A stretch of DNA of 64,000 nt, from positions 4,633,001-4,697,000 of the forward strand of contig NZ_JACHMI010000001.1 of assembly GCF_014207985.1 (NCBI RefSeq), given 5' to 3'. The stretch comes from Nonomuraea rubra (lineage in GTDB: Bacteria > Actinomycetota > Actinomycetes > Streptosporangiales > Streptosporangiaceae). Positions 33,266-44,081 of this stretch are shown piece after piece (within the stretch, counting starts at the first letter, position 1; each line of letters opens with the position of its first letter). The notes beneath the pieces are model-generated. The model had not been told where the DNA came from and ran no database searches. It saw nothing but the letters and a program-made list of their open reading frames with translations. The translations under genes were made by a program, and so were the position numbers.

Positions 33266-34114
33266 TTACCAGGTGTAGAAGCCCTGCCCCGTCTTGCGGC
33301 CCAGGTGCCCGGCGGCGACGAGGCCGCGCAGGATGCGCGGCGGCTCGAAGCGGGGGCCGAGCTCGCGGGCCAGATGTTCGGCGATGGCGAGCCGCACGTC
33401 CAGGCCGACGAGGTCGGTGGTGCGCAGCGGCCCGACCGGGTGGCGGTAGCCGAGCGTCATCGCGGTGTCGATGTCGGCCGCGCTGGCCACCCCCTCCTCC
33501 AGCATCCGCATCGCCTCCAGCGCCAGGCACACGCCGAGCCGGCTGCTGGCGAAACCCGGCGAGTCCGTCACGGTGATCGGCGTCTTGCCGAGCGCCGCCA
33601 CCCAGCCCTGCGCCCGCGTCAGCAGCTCGGGCTCCGTCCGCGGCCCCGCGACGATCTCCACGAGGTCGCTCACCGGGACGGGGTTGAAGAAGTGCAGGCC
33701 GAGGAAGCGGCCGGGCGCCGCCAGCCCGGCGGCGAGCCCCGCCAGTGACAGGCTGCTGGTGTTGGTGGCGAGCACCGCGCCGGGAGCCTGCTTCTCGGCG
33801 GCGGCCAGCACCTCGGCCTTCAGCGCCGCGTCCTCGGGAACGGCCTCGATCACCAGCTCGCAGCCGCTCAGCCCGGCGCGATCGGCGGTGGCGCGCAGCC
33901 GGGACGCCACCTCCTGCGCGGGCTCGGCGAGCGTGCCCTTCGCGGCGGCCTTGGCCAGGCTGTCACCGACCCTGTCGCGCGCCGCGGCGGCCGTCTCGGC
34001 GGAGCTCTCCACGATGACCACGTGGCCGCCCGCGACGAGGAACGCATGCGCGATGCCGGCACCCATCCGTCCGCCGCCGACGACTCCCACGGTCCTGGGC
34101 AGGTCAGCGTTCAT
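33266..34114 (-). CDS. paaH: 3-hydroxyacyl-CoA dehydrogenase (PaaH type)
   Basis: The N-terminal NAD-binding Rossmann domain starts TVGVVGGGRMGAGIAHAFL. It contains CELVIEAVPEDAALK and VLATNTSSLSL, and the catalytic His in FLGLHFFNPVPVSDLVEIV. The C-terminal dimerisation domain has DSPGFASSRLGVCLALEAM and ends GHLGRKTGQGFYTW. In the phenylacetate pathway PaaH oxidises 3-hydroxyadipyl-CoA to 3-oxoadipyl-CoA. ATG 34114 (GGAAGGAAGG upstream) overlaps the stop of the enoyl-CoA hydratase gene by 4 bp. It is the last gene of the minus-strand paa operon; 282 residues is normal length. Confidence 0.9.
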   Translation of the reverse strand: MNADLPRTVGVVGGGRMGAGIAHAFLVAGGHVVIVESSAETAAAARDRVGDSLAKAAAKGTLAEPAQEVASRLRATADRAGLSGCELVIEAVPEDAALKAEVLAAAEKQAPGAVLATNTSSLSLAGLAAGLAAPGRFLGLHFFNPVPVSDLVEIVAGPRTEPELLTRAQGWVAALGKTPITVTDSPGFASSRLGVCLALEAMRMLEEGVASAADIDTAMTLGYRHPVGPLRTTDLVGLDVRLAIAEHLARELGPRFEPPRILRGLVAAGHLGRKTGQGFYTW

Positions 34115-34923
34115 CGGTTGCCTTCCTTCCGGTTGCGTCGCTCCAGGAACGCCGTCATGCGCGCCTGCTTCTCCTCGGTCTCGACCAGCACCGCCTGTGC
34201 CACGTCGTCCACGAACGGGTGCGCGTCGCGCGGGGCGTGGAAGACGGCCTTCATCAGCCGGGTCGCCAGCGGCGCCTGCGCCGCGATCCGGTCGGCCAGC
34301 AGGTGGCCGGTGGCGAGCAGGTTCTCCGGCTGCACGACCTCGTTGAGCAGGTGCACCGACAGCGCCTCCTCCGCCGTCAGCACGCGGCCCGCGAGCAGGA
34401 TCTCCTTGGCCAGCGGCTCCCCGACGAGCTCGGCGAGCCGCCAGGCGGCGCCGGCGGCGGCGAGGATGCCGAGGCCGGTCTCGGGGTTGCCGATGCGGGT
34501 GCGCGGCGTGCCGATCCTGAAGTCGCAGGCGTAGGCGAGCTCGGCGCCGCCGCCGAGGGCGTAACCGTCGAGCAGGCCGATCGTCGGCATCGGCAGCCTG
34601 TGGATCCGGTCGAAGATCTTGGAGTTGATGCCGCGCAGCGCGTCGTCGCGGCCGCGCTCGCGGAGCTGGGCGATGTCCGCGCCTGCGGCGAAGGTGGTGC
34701 CCTCGCCGATGATCAGGACGAGCTTCGGCTCGTGCTCGACGGCGCTGCAGGCGTCGTGGAGGGCGCGTACCAGCTCGTGGTCGATCGCGTTGCGGACCTC
34801 GGGGCGGTTGAGCCGCCACACGACCCGGTCCCCGCCCTCCTCGACGACAAGACCCGACCCGCCGCCCGTCTCTCGCCTGCTGCTCGCGGCCGGTCCGCCG
34901 TGCTTCTCCTGTTCGCCGTTCAT
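34111..34923 (-). CDS. Enoyl-CoA hydratase/isomerase (PaaF-like)
   Basis: A crotonase fold with the oxyanion-hole segments TFAAGADIAQLRE and GYALGGGAELAYACDFRI, and a Glu in the usual position in IGNPETGLGILAAAG. That pattern fits hydratase chemistry, such as hydration of 2,3-didehydroadipyl-CoA in the lower phenylacetate pathway. The first 25 residues (Gln/Lys/Gly/Ser-rich) are a non-conserved extension. Its start overlaps the thiolase stop by 4 bp, and its own stop overlaps the dehydrogenase start. Confidence 0.88.
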   Translation of the reverse strand: MNGEQEKHGGPAASSRRETGGGSGLVVEEGGDRVVWRLNRPEVRNAIDHELVRALHDACSAVEHEPKLVLIIGEGTTFAAGADIAQLRERGRDDALRGINSKIFDRIHRLPMPTIGLLDGYALGGGAELAYACDFRIGTPRTRIGNPETGLGILAAAGAAWRLAELVGEPLAKEILLAGRVLTAEEALSVHLLNEVVQPENLLATGHLLADRIAAQAPLATRLMKAVFHAPRDAHPFVDDVAQAVLVETEEKQARMTAFLERRNRKEGNR

Positions 34924-36188
34924 GGCCGCTCCACCAGGAGTGCGCTGCCCTGGCCGACGCCGACGCAGAGGGTGGCGAGGCCGCGGTGGGCGCCGGTGCG
35001 TTCGAGCCGGCCGAGGAGGGTGACGAGGATGCGGGCGCCGGAAGCGCCGAGCGGGTGGCCGAGGGCGATGGCGCCGCCGTCGGCGTTGACGCGTTCGAGG
35101 TCGAGGCCGAGATCGCGGACGCAGGCCAGCGACTGGGCGGCGAACGCCTCGTTGAGCTCGACGGCGTCGAGGTCGCCGACCTGCCAGCCTGCGCGTTCGA
35201 GCACCTTGCGGGTCGCGGGGACGGGACCGATCCCCATGATCTCGGGCGGGACCCCGGCGTGCGCGGCGGCCACGAGCCGGGCGCGCGGCGTCAGGCCGTG
35301 CCGCTCCAGGAAGCGTTCGCTCACCACGACGACGGCCGCGGCGCCGTCGTTGAGCGAGCTGGAGTTGCCCGCGGTGATGACGCCGCCCGGGCCGTGGATC
35401 GGGCGCAGGCGGGCCAGCCGCTCCATGCTGGTGTCCGCCCGGGGCCCCTCGTCGGCCTCGACCACGTCCTCACCGGCCAGGCCCTTCCCGGCCGGGCTCG
35501 CGCCGGCCGCGCCCGTTTGAGCCGCGCCCGTGCCGGCCGGGCGCTTCCCTGCGGCGCCCGGGCCGACCGGGACGGGGACGATCTCGTCCGCGAACCGGCC
35601 TTCCTTGATCGCCGCGACCGCCCGCTGGTGGGAGCGGAGGGCGAACGCGTCGAGCTCGTCGCGGGTGAGCCGCCACCGCTCGGCCACCGTCTCGGCGGTC
35701 TGCGGCATCGAGGCGGTCGTGGCGGCGTCGAAGCGCGGGTTGGTGAAACGCCAGCCGATGGAGGTGTCGAAGGACGCGCCCGGCTTGGCGAACGCCTTGG
35801 CCGGCTTCTCCATCACCCACGGCGCCCTGGTCATCGACTCCACGCCGCCCGCGACGACGACGTCGGCGTCCCCGGCGGCGATGAGGGCGCGGGCGGTGGT
35901 GACCGCGGTGAGCCCGGAGGCGCAGAGCCGGTTGACGGTGAAGCCGGGCACCGAGTCGGGCAGGCCCGCCAGGAGGGCGGCCATGCGAGCCACGTTGCGG
36001 TTGTCCTCACCGGCCTGGTTGGCCGCGCCCAGCACCACCTCGTCCACCAGGTCGGGGGCGATCCCGGCGCGGGCGACGGCCTCCCGTACGACGAGGGCGG
36101 CCAGGTCGTCGGGGCGGACGTGGGCGAGCGCGCCGCCGTAACGGCCTATCGGCGTCCGCACGCCGGAGACGACGAAGGATTCGGGCAC
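34920..36188 (-). CDS. paaJ: Acetyl-CoA acetyltransferase, 3-oxoadipyl-CoA thiolase (PaaJ/PcaF type)
   Basis: A complete thiolase with the nucleophile cysteine in FTVNRLCASGLTAVTTA (near residue 90), the catalytic histidine in GGAIALGHPLGASGARI and the second cysteine in LATLCVGVGQG. Expected role: cleavage of 3-oxoadipyl-CoA to succinyl-CoA and acetyl-CoA. At about residues 208-240, between FADEIVPVPV and the loop before DTSMERLARLRP, lies a low-complexity Ala/Gly/Lys stretch (KRPAGTGAAQTGAAGAS, then PAGKGLAGE) not expected in the family and built of GCCGG-rich repeats. AGGAG precedes the start. It is 47 bp downstream of paaE. Confidence 0.93.
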   Translation of the reverse strand: MPESFVVSGVRTPIGRYGGALAHVRPDDLAALVVREAVARAGIAPDLVDEVVLGAANQAGEDNRNVARMAALLAGLPDSVPGFTVNRLCASGLTAVTTARALIAAGDADVVVAGGVESMTRAPWVMEKPAKAFAKPGASFDTSIGWRFTNPRFDAATTASMPQTAETVAERWRLTRDELDAFALRSHQRAVAAIKEGRFADEIVPVPVGPGAAGKRPAGTGAAQTGAAGASPAGKGLAGEDVVEADEGPRADTSMERLARLRPIHGPGGVITAGNSSSLNDGAAAVVVVSERFLERHGLTPRARLVAAAHAGVPPEIMGIGPVPATRKVLERAGWQVGDLDAVELNEAFAAQSLACVRDLGLDLERVNADGGAIALGHPLGASGARILVTLLGRLERTGAHRGLATLCVGVGQGSALLVERP

Positions 36189-36235
36189 GTGCAGCTCCTG
36201 TGATCGTTGAACGGTGCGGTGGTCGTACGGGTCGG

Positions 36236-37318
36236 TCAGGCGTCGTAGTCGACGGTCACCTGCTCCCCTACCGGGTACGTCTGGCAGGTGAGCACGAAGC
36301 CGGCGGCGACCTCGGCCGGTTCGAGCGCGTAGTTGCGGCGCATGTCGACCTCACCTTCCCGTACGACGGCGCGGCACGTCCCGCAGACCCCGCCCTTGCA
36401 GGCGAACGGCAGGTCACCACGACCGGCCTGGGCGCCGTCGAGCAGGGTCGTCTCGCGGGAGACCGTGGAGGTGGTCCGCAGGCCGTCGAGCACGATGGTC
36501 AGCTCCGTCGTGGCGCCGGAGAGCTCGTTCGCGGCGCGGCGGGGCGGCGGGGGAGGGGCGTCGGCGTAGAAGAGCTCGACGTGCACCCGGTCGCGCGGCA
36601 CGCCCAGCTCGGCGAGTACCGTCCGGGCCTCCTCGACCATCTGGAGCGGCCCGCACAACCAGACGTGGTCGAACACCTCCACCGGGACGAGACCGGTCAG
36701 CAGCCGGCGCAGCCGGTCGCCGTCGAGCCGCCCCGACAGCAGCTCGACGTCGCGCGGCTCCCGCGAGAGCGTGTGCACGACCTGGAGCCGCGGGCCGTAG
36801 CGGTTCTTCAGGTCACCGAGCTCCTCGGCGAACATGACGGTGCGGCTGGTGCGGTTGCCGTACAGGAGAGAGACCTGCGCGCCGGGATGGGTGAGCACCG
36901 TCGAGGCGACCGACAACATCGGCGTGATGCCCGAGCCGGCGGCGACGCACAGGTGCCGCTCGCCCAGCTCGGGATCGGCCCGCCAGGAGCCGGTGGGCGG
37001 CTGCACCTCGATCACGGTGCCTGGCCGCACCTCGTGCACGAGCCACGAGGAGAACAGGCCGCCGGGGATCTCCCTGACGCCGATGCGCGGCGCGGCGCCG
37101 GCGGGGGCGCAGATCGAGTACGAGCGGCGGTGCTCGCGGCCGTCGATGACGCGGCGCAGGGTGAGCGACTGGCCGGCTCCGAACGCGTACGCGTCGCGCA
37201 GCTCGCCGGGGACGGCGAAGGTGATCGCGGCGGCGTCCTCGCACAGCCGGTCCACGGCCGCCACGGTCAGCGGGTGGAAGACGGCGGCCCTGGACGGGGC
37301 GGGCGCGAGCGTGGTCAT
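36236..37318 (-). CDS. paaE: Phenylacetyl-CoA epoxidase reductase subunit PaaE
   Basis: The modules run FAD-binding (YSICAPAGAAPRIGVREIPG), NAD(P)-binding (CVAAGSGITPMLSVASTVL, VWLCGPLQMVEEARTVL) and a C-terminal plant-type 2Fe-2S ferredoxin domain with its four cysteines in FACKGGVCGTCRAVVREGE and VLTCQTYPVG. It passes electrons from NADPH to the di-iron PaaA subunit for ring epoxidation. Start ATG 37318 is 3 bp after the paaD stop. 360 residues, normal length. Confidence 0.95.
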   Translation of the reverse strand: MTTLAPAPSRAAVFHPLTVAAVDRLCEDAAAITFAVPGELRDAYAFGAGQSLTLRRVIDGREHRRSYSICAPAGAAPRIGVREIPGGLFSSWLVHEVRPGTVIEVQPPTGSWRADPELGERHLCVAAGSGITPMLSVASTVLTHPGAQVSLLYGNRTSRTVMFAEELGDLKNRYGPRLQVVHTLSREPRDVELLSGRLDGDRLRRLLTGLVPVEVFDHVWLCGPLQMVEEARTVLAELGVPRDRVHVELFYADAPPPPPRRAANELSGATTELTIVLDGLRTTSTVSRETTLLDGAQAGRGDLPFACKGGVCGTCRAVVREGEVDMRRNYALEPAEVAAGFVLTCQTYPVGEQVTVDYDA

Positions 37319-37321
37319 CGG

Positions 37322-37885
37322 TCAGATCTCCTTGACGTGCTCGAACGGTTCGAGGCAGTCGGTGCAGCGGTAGAGGGCCTTGCAGGCGGTGGCGCCGAAC
37401 TCCGAGGTGAGGCGGGTGGCCGCCGAGCCGCAGCGGGGGCAGGGCGGCGCGGGCCTGGGCGGGCCGGTCAGCGTGAGCAGCACCGGGCCTGCGCGCCTGG
37501 GGGCGGGGCCGGGCGCCGACAGCCCGGCGGCGCGCAGGGCGGCGCGGCCCCGTTCCGAGATCCAGTCGCTGGACCAGGGCGGGTCGAGCACGACCCGCAC
37601 CTCGACCCGGTCGAACCCGGCGTCGTTGAGCCGGTGGACGAGGTCGTCGCGCATGGTCGCCATGGCGGGGCAGCCGGTGTAGGTCGGCGTGATCGAGGCG
37701 ACGACGACCTCGCCGCCGCCCGCGTCCCGCTCCACCTCGACGCCGCGCAGCACGCCCAGGTCGGCCAGGGTGAGCATCGGCATCTCGGGATCGCGCACCT
37801 CCCCGGCCACCTCGGCCGCCCGGCGCCGGGCGGCGTCGGCCGTGCGCCTTCCGGCGGCCTCGGCCGCGCGCCGGTCGGTGTTCAC
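37322..37885 (-). CDS. paaD: Phenylacetate degradation protein PaaD (MIP18/SufT-like)
   Basis: The N-terminal MIP18-like domain (VRDPEMPMLTLADLGVLRGV, ITPTYTGCPAMATMRDDLVH, VRVVLDPPWSSDWISERGR) carries the conserved cysteine of the TGCP motif. It is followed by a zinc-ribbon-like tail (PCPRCGSAATRLTSEFGATA, CKALYRCTDCLEPFEH). PaaD is thought to help mature the iron-sulfur part of the epoxidase system. GTG 37885 overlaps the paaC stop by 4 bp; 187 residues. Confidence 0.93.
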   Translation of the reverse strand: MNTDRRAAEAAGRRTADAARRRAAEVAGEVRDPEMPMLTLADLGVLRGVEVERDAGGGEVVVASITPTYTGCPAMATMRDDLVHRLNDAGFDRVEVRVVLDPPWSSDWISERGRAALRAAGLSAPGPAPRRAGPVLLTLTGPPRPAPPCPRCGSAATRLTSEFGATACKALYRCTDCLEPFEHVKEI

Positions 37886-38799
37886 CAGCGCCCGCTCGGG
37901 TGGGCGCGGGCGACCACCTGCATCTCGGCGAGCAGGCGGCTCAGGGCCTCGGTGTGCAGGCCGTCGCGGCCCGTCCGGCCGCCGACGCCCGCCAGGGGCG
38001 CGCGCTCGGGACGGGGGACGCCGCTGACGGTGAGCACCTGGTCGAGGACGGCGTCCACCTCCTCGCGCATTGACGCGGGATCCACGCCGACGCCCGACCC
38101 CGCCAGGGAACGTTCGAGCGGGTGCGCGCCGACCAGCTCGCCCTGCAGCGGCCACAGCAGGTCGAGGGCCGCGAGGAGCCTGCGGTTGGACTCCTCGGTG
38201 CCACGCGCCAGCGTGAGGAACCATCGCCCGGCCCAGTCCCGGTGGTAGGCGACCTCCTTGACGCCCTTGGCCGCCACCGCCGCCAGCACCTGGTCACGGC
38301 TCGTCCGCAACCGCTCCAGCAGCGCCAGCCGGGCCGTGGAGAACAGCAGCAACCGGACCACGACGTGCGCGAAGTCCCCGTTGGCCACCTCGGCCAGCCG
38401 CACGTTCCTGAACTCGCGGTCGTCGCGGAAGAAGGCGAGCGCGTCCTCCGGCGGCACCGGTGAGCCCTCGGGCAGGGCGGGCACCACGCCGGGGTCGGCG
38501 GCGGCGGCGCGGGCCAGCAGCAGGCGGGCCTGTCCGAGCAGGTCCAGGGCGATGTTCGCGAGCGCGATGTCCTCTTCCAGGTCGGGCGCGCGGCTGCACC
38601 ACTCCGACAGGCGCTGCGACATGATCAGCGCGTCGTCTCCGAGCATCAGGCAGTACGTGGCCAGCTCGGCCGGGTCCACGCCGCCGGGTGTCGTGGTGTC
38701 GACGCCGGCCAGCGGGTCCTCGAAGTCGGTGCCGAAGGCCCACTGGGAGGAGTCGCCGCCGAGCAGGCCGTCGAAGACGCTGCCGTGTTCGTCGCTCAT
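37882..38799 (-). CDS. paaC: Phenylacetyl-CoA epoxidase structural subunit PaaC
   Basis: A ferritin-like helical protein (305 residues) with ATYCLMLGDDALIMSQRLSEW, DIALANIALDLLGQARLLL, LRTSRDQVLAAVAAKGVKEV and YHRDWAGRWFLTLARGTEES. PaaC pairs with PaaA as its inactive di-iron-fold partner and supports complex assembly. ATG 38799 follows paaB by 17 bp. The closing region carries HTEALSRLLAEMQVVARAHP, as in known PaaC. Confidence 0.95.
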   Translation of the reverse strand: MSDEHGSVFDGLLGGDSSQWAFGTDFEDPLAGVDTTTPGGVDPAELATYCLMLGDDALIMSQRLSEWCSRAPDLEEDIALANIALDLLGQARLLLARAAAADPGVVPALPEGSPVPPEDALAFFRDDREFRNVRLAEVANGDFAHVVVRLLLFSTARLALLERLRTSRDQVLAAVAAKGVKEVAYHRDWAGRWFLTLARGTEESNRRLLAALDLLWPLQGELVGAHPLERSLAGSGVGVDPASMREEVDAVLDQVLTVSGVPRPERAPLAGVGGRTGRDGLHTEALSRLLAEMQVVARAHPSGRW

Positions 38800-38816
38800 G
38801 GTGTTCGGTCCGTTCC

Positions 38817-39110
38817 TCACATGTGCGGGACGTCGGCGGGGATGTCGTAGAACGTGGGGTGCCGGTAGACCTTGTCGCCGTTCGGGCCGAACAGCGGGTC
38901 CTTCTCGTCCGGGCTGGAGGCCGTGATGGCGTCGGCGCGTACGACCCAGATGCTGACCCCCTCGTTGCGGCGGGTGTAGACGTCGCGGGCGTGCCGCAGG
39001 GCCATCGTGTCGTCCGGGGCGTGCAGCGATCCGACGTGCACGTGGTTGAGGCCGCGCTTGCCGCGGACGAACACCTCGTAGAGCGGCCACTCCCGCCGGT
39101 CGCCGCTCAT
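38817..39110 (-). CDS. paaB: Phenylacetyl-CoA epoxidase subunit PaaB
   Basis: This 97-residue protein shows the compact PaaB signature: [53 protein letters not shown] and [13 protein letters not shown]. PaaB bridges PaaAC heterodimers into the active complex. ATG 39110 overlaps the paaA stop by 4 bp. Confidence 0.95.
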   Translation of the reverse strand: MSGDRREWPLYEVFVRGKRGLNHVHVGSLHAPDDTMALRHARDVYTRRNEGVSIWVVRADAITASSPDEKDPLFGPNGDKVYRHPTFYDIPADVPHM

Positions 39111-40102
39111 CGGACGACCTCCGATCCCTCGCGGGCGGCGGCTTCGCGTGCGGTGCCCTCGCGCGCCGCGGCTTCGCGGGCGGCGAAGGCGGTGGCGGCC
39201 TCGCGTACCCAGGCGCCCTCCTCGTGGGCGGCCCGGCGGTGCGCCAGCCGCTGCGCGTTGCACGGCCCGTCACCCCGGATGACGGCGGCCAGCTCGCGCC
39301 AGTCGGGCTCGCCGAAGTCGTAGTGCCCGCGCTCCTCGTTCCAGCGCAGATCGGGGTCCGGCAGCGTCACGCCGAGCGCGTCGGCCTGCGGGACGGTCAT
39401 GTCCACGAACTTCTCCCGCAGCTCGTCGTTGGAGTTGCGCTTGATGCCCCACGCCATCGACCGCTCGCTGTTGGGCGACTGCGCGTCCGGCGGCCCGAAC
39501 ATCATCAGCGACGGCCACCAGAACCGGTCGACCGACTCCTGCACCATGGCCCGCTGCTCGGCCGTCCCCCGCATCATGGTCATGAGCAGCTCGTACCCCT
39601 GTCGCTGGTGGAAGGACTCCTCCTTGCAGATACGGATCATGGCTCGGCCGTAAGGGCCGTAGGAGGTGCGGCAGAGCGGCACCTGGTTGCAGATCGCGGC
39701 CCCGTCCACGAGCCACCCGATCGTGCCGACGTCGGCGTACGACAGCGTCGGGTAGTTGAAGATCGAGGAATATTTCTGCCTGCCGGTGAGCAGCAACTCG
39801 GTCAGCTCGGCGCGGGAGACGCCCAGGGTCTCGCACGCGGAGTACAGATAGAGCCCGTGCCCCGCCTCGTCCTGCACCTTGGCCAGCAGGATCGCCTTGC
39901 GCCGCAGGGACGGCGCGCGGCCGATCCAGTTGCCCTCGGGCTGCATGCCGATGATCTCGGAGTGCGCGTGCTGGGCGATCTGGCGGACGAGCGTCTTGCG
40001 GTAGGCGTCCGGCATCCAGTCACGGGGCTCGATCCGGTCATGGCGGTCGATGGTCGCGTCGAACGCGGCCTGCAGCTCCGGCTCCGCCGGGATCGTCGTC
40101 AT
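39107..40102 (-). CDS. paaA: Phenylacetyl-CoA 1,2-epoxidase catalytic subunit PaaA
   Basis: Di-iron monooxygenase subunit with the ferritin-like metal ligands in [20 protein letters not shown] and [20 protein letters not shown], plus the family blocks [20 protein letters not shown] and [20 protein letters not shown]. It epoxidises phenylacetyl-CoA with O2. ATG 40102 has GGAGGGAAG directly upstream; an upstream frame extension to 40123 lacks support. The C-terminal 30 residues are an Ala/Arg/Glu repeat ([10 protein letters not shown] twice) outside the conserved fold. First gene of the paaABCDE operon, with a PaaR-like palindrome 28 bp upstream. Confidence 0.96.
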   Translation of the reverse strand: MTTIPAEPELQAAFDATIDRHDRIEPRDWMPDAYRKTLVRQIAQHAHSEIIGMQPEGNWIGRAPSLRRKAILLAKVQDEAGHGLYLYSACETLGVSRAELTELLLTGRQKYSSIFNYPTLSYADVGTIGWLVDGAAICNQVPLCRTSYGPYGRAMIRICKEESFHQRQGYELLMTMMRGTAEQRAMVQESVDRFWWPSLMMFGPPDAQSPNSERSMAWGIKRNSNDELREKFVDMTVPQADALGVTLPDPDLRWNEERGHYDFGEPDWRELAAVIRGDGPCNAQRLAHRRAAHEEGAWVREAATAFAAREAAAREGTAREAAAREGSEVVR

Positions 40103-40129
40103 CTTCCCTCCGAGACACATCACTCTTAT

Positions 40130-40151
40130 TTACTTATCGCTCGGTCAGTAA
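40130..40151. promoter_or_regulatory. Candidate PaaR/TetR operator between paaA and paaZ
   Basis: TTACTTATCGC (40130-40140) and TCGGTCAGTAA (40141-40151) form an imperfect 22-bp palindrome (8 of 11 positions symmetric), in a locally AT-rich divergent promoter. The CG-n-CGGT core resembles operators of TetR-type PaaR proteins. Confidence 0.6.
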
Positions 40152-40222
40152 TACCGTGACACGGGTCGGGGTCTTCGCGCAACAGGTCCCGGGGAACGGA
40201 GACCCTGGGGAAAGGAGACAGC

Positions 40223-42258
<2,036 letters not shown>

Positions 42259-42262
<4 letters not shown>

Positions 42263-43050
42263 ACGGGGCTCCGGTCGCCGTCGAGCGCGACGGCGCCGTG
42301 GCGGTCGTGACGCTGAACCGTCCGGAGCGGCGCAACGCGCTGGACGCCAAGACCAAGGCGGCGCTGCGCGGCGCGCTGGAGGACGTCGCCGCCGACGCCG
42401 CCGTCAGGGCCGTGCTGCTGACGGGGGCGGGCGGCGCGTTCTGCGCCGGGCAGGACCTGGCGGAGCACGCGGCGGCGCTGCGCGGCGATCCCGCGCACGC
42501 GTTCGACACCGTCGAGGAGGACTACGCGCCCGTCGTCCGGCTGCTGGCCACGATGGACAAGCCGGTCGTCGCGGCCGTCAACGGCACCTGCGTGGGCGCG
42601 GGGCTGGCCCTCGCGCTGGCCTGCGACCTGCGGGTGCTCGCCGAGGACGCGGTCTTCGGTACGGCGTTCAGCGCGATCGGCCTGACCTGCGACTCCGGGC
42701 TCTCGGCGACGCTCACCCGATCGGTCGGCGAGGCACGGGCCAGGGAGCTGGTCCTGCTCGCGGAGCCGTTCGGCGCGGAGCAGGCGGTCGCGTGGGGCAT
42801 CGCCGGGAGGGTGGTGCCGCGCGACGAGGTCGGCGCGGAGGGCCGGGCACTGGCGGCCAGGCTCGCGGCCGGGCCGACCGCCGCCTACGCGGAGTCCAAG
42901 CGGCTCATCGCGCAGGCGTGGGAGCGGGACCTCGGCGCCACGCTGGCGGCCGAGGCCCGGGCCCAGGCCCGCCTGGGCCTGACCGCCGACCACGCCGGCG
43001 CGGTGGAGGCGTTCCTGGCCAAGCGCAAACCCGTCTTCGAGGGCCGCTGA
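42259..43050 (+). CDS. paaG: Enoyl-CoA hydratase/isomerase (PaaG-like)
   Basis: A crotonase-fold protein (263 residues) with AFCAGQDLAEHAAALRG, VAAVNGTCVGAGLALALACD and FGTAFSAIGLTCDSGLSATL. The Asp in that last block matches the PaaG-type isomerase arrangement, converting the ring epoxide to oxepin-CoA and acting again on a double bond lower in the pathway. GTG 42259 overlaps the paaZ stop by 4 bp, so the two are coupled. An 8-bp hairpin follows at 43168. Confidence 0.9.
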
Positions 43051-43167
43051 ACGCGGCCCGTCGTTCGCCTGTCCGACTCCGGCGGCGTCCGCGACGCCGT
43101 CGTGGCCGGCCTGGAACCGGTGCCGCGGCCGAGGGCGCGCCTCGCCCGCGCCACGTTCCGTGACGAG

Positions 43168-43193
43168 GCCGGGGGTGCGCCCTCGCCCCCGGC
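43168..43193. terminator. Hairpin between paaG and the convergent M23 gene
   Basis: GCCGGGGG (43168-43175) and CCCCCGGC (43186-43193) pair perfectly around a 10-nt loop in the 158-bp gap between convergent genes. Confidence 0.5.
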
Positions 43194-43208
43194 ACCGTCC
43201 ACGACGAG

Positions 43209-44081
43209 CTAGCCGCAGTGCTCGAAGGGGCTGGTGTACGAGCTGCTCCCGATGGAGCCGCCCCACTTGACGCACTGCCCGGGAGCGGACCGCACGACAG
43301 GCCCCGCGTAGTAGCTGAAGCTGCCCGCGTTCGTCGTCCTGCTCGCGCCTTCCGGCTCCAGGAACGCCGACATCGACGACGGGGATCCGACGTTCGTCGT
43401 CTTCAGCGTCACGACGCAGTTGTTGCCGTTGCCCGAGTTGTAGAGCAGGTAGGTGCGCCCGCCCGTGAGCGCGGCCGAGTCGATGACCGCGTAGCCGCCG
43501 CCGCAGACCTCCTCGGGCGTGTACGGGTTGCCGCCGCACGAGTTCGTGCTGGTGATGGCCTTCTTCTGGCCCAGGGACACGGTCACGCCGTCAACGGTGG
43601 GGCTGGTGTCCACCGCTCCGGTCGAGGTTCGCTGCTCGTAGTGCAGGTGCGGGGCGGTGGAGCCGCCGGTCGAGCCGACCGTGCCGATCGCGGTGCCCTG
43701 GCCGACGCTCATCGAGCCGCCGGCCGCCCGCGCCATGGTGGCGAGGTGGGCGTAGCGGGTTCGGGTGCCGTCGCCGTGGCGGATCTCGATCCACTTGCCG
43801 TAGCTGGTGTTGCCCGCGTCGTAGAAGTACGCGGTGCCGGCGGCGGTGGCGCGTACGGTCTCACCGTTGATGCCGTCGCCCCCGTAGTCCTGCCAGTCGA
43901 GCGAGCCCGAGGGGCTGTGGCCGGGGGTCCAGTTGTTCGCGTTGAACGTCTTTCCGCAGTTGAACGGACTCTTGTGGGTGGTGGCCAGGGCCTCGACGGG
44001 GTCCGCGGACGCGGGCTGGGCAAGCAGCGCCGCAGCGAGGGCGAGGGCAGGGGGCAGGGCGAGTTTTCCGATCTTGGGCAT
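43209..44081 (-). CDS. Secreted M23 peptidase fused to a SapA-like domain
   Basis: A signal peptide (residues about 1-24) leads to an M23/LytM endopeptidase domain. The metal motif is in NNWTPGHSPSGSLDWQDYG (His and Asp), with WIEIRHGDGTRTRYAHL and the HxH motif in STAPHLHYEQRTS. From about residue 190, CGGGYAVIDSAALTGGRTYL, NCVVTLKTTN, SMSAFLEPEG, YAGPVVRSAPGQCVKWGG resembles the actinomycete spore-associated protein A (SapA). The first part would cut peptidoglycan cross-bridges; the second may bind the spore or cell surface. ATG 44081 has GAGGTGAG upstream. The fusion is the unusual feature. Confidence 0.85.
   Translation of the reverse strand: MPKIGKLALPPALALAAALLAQPASADPVEALATTHKSPFNCGKTFNANNWTPGHSPSGSLDWQDYGGDGINGETVRATAAGTAYFYDAGNTSYGKWIEIRHGDGTRTRYAHLATMARAAGGSMSVGQGTAIGTVGSTGGSTAPHLHYEQRTSTGAVDTSPTVDGVTVSLGQKKAITSTNSCGGNPYTPEEVCGGGYAVIDSAALTGGRTYLLYNSGNGNNCVVTLKTTNVGSPSSMSAFLEPEGASRTTNAGSFSYYAGPVVRSAPGQCVKWGGSIGSSSYTSPFEHCG

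Noticed and set aside
43080..43110. Second hairpin (GGCGTC/GACGCC) after paaG as the main terminator
   Set aside because: The 6-8-bp stem is weaker than the 43168-43193 hairpin; it may contribute but is not listed separately.
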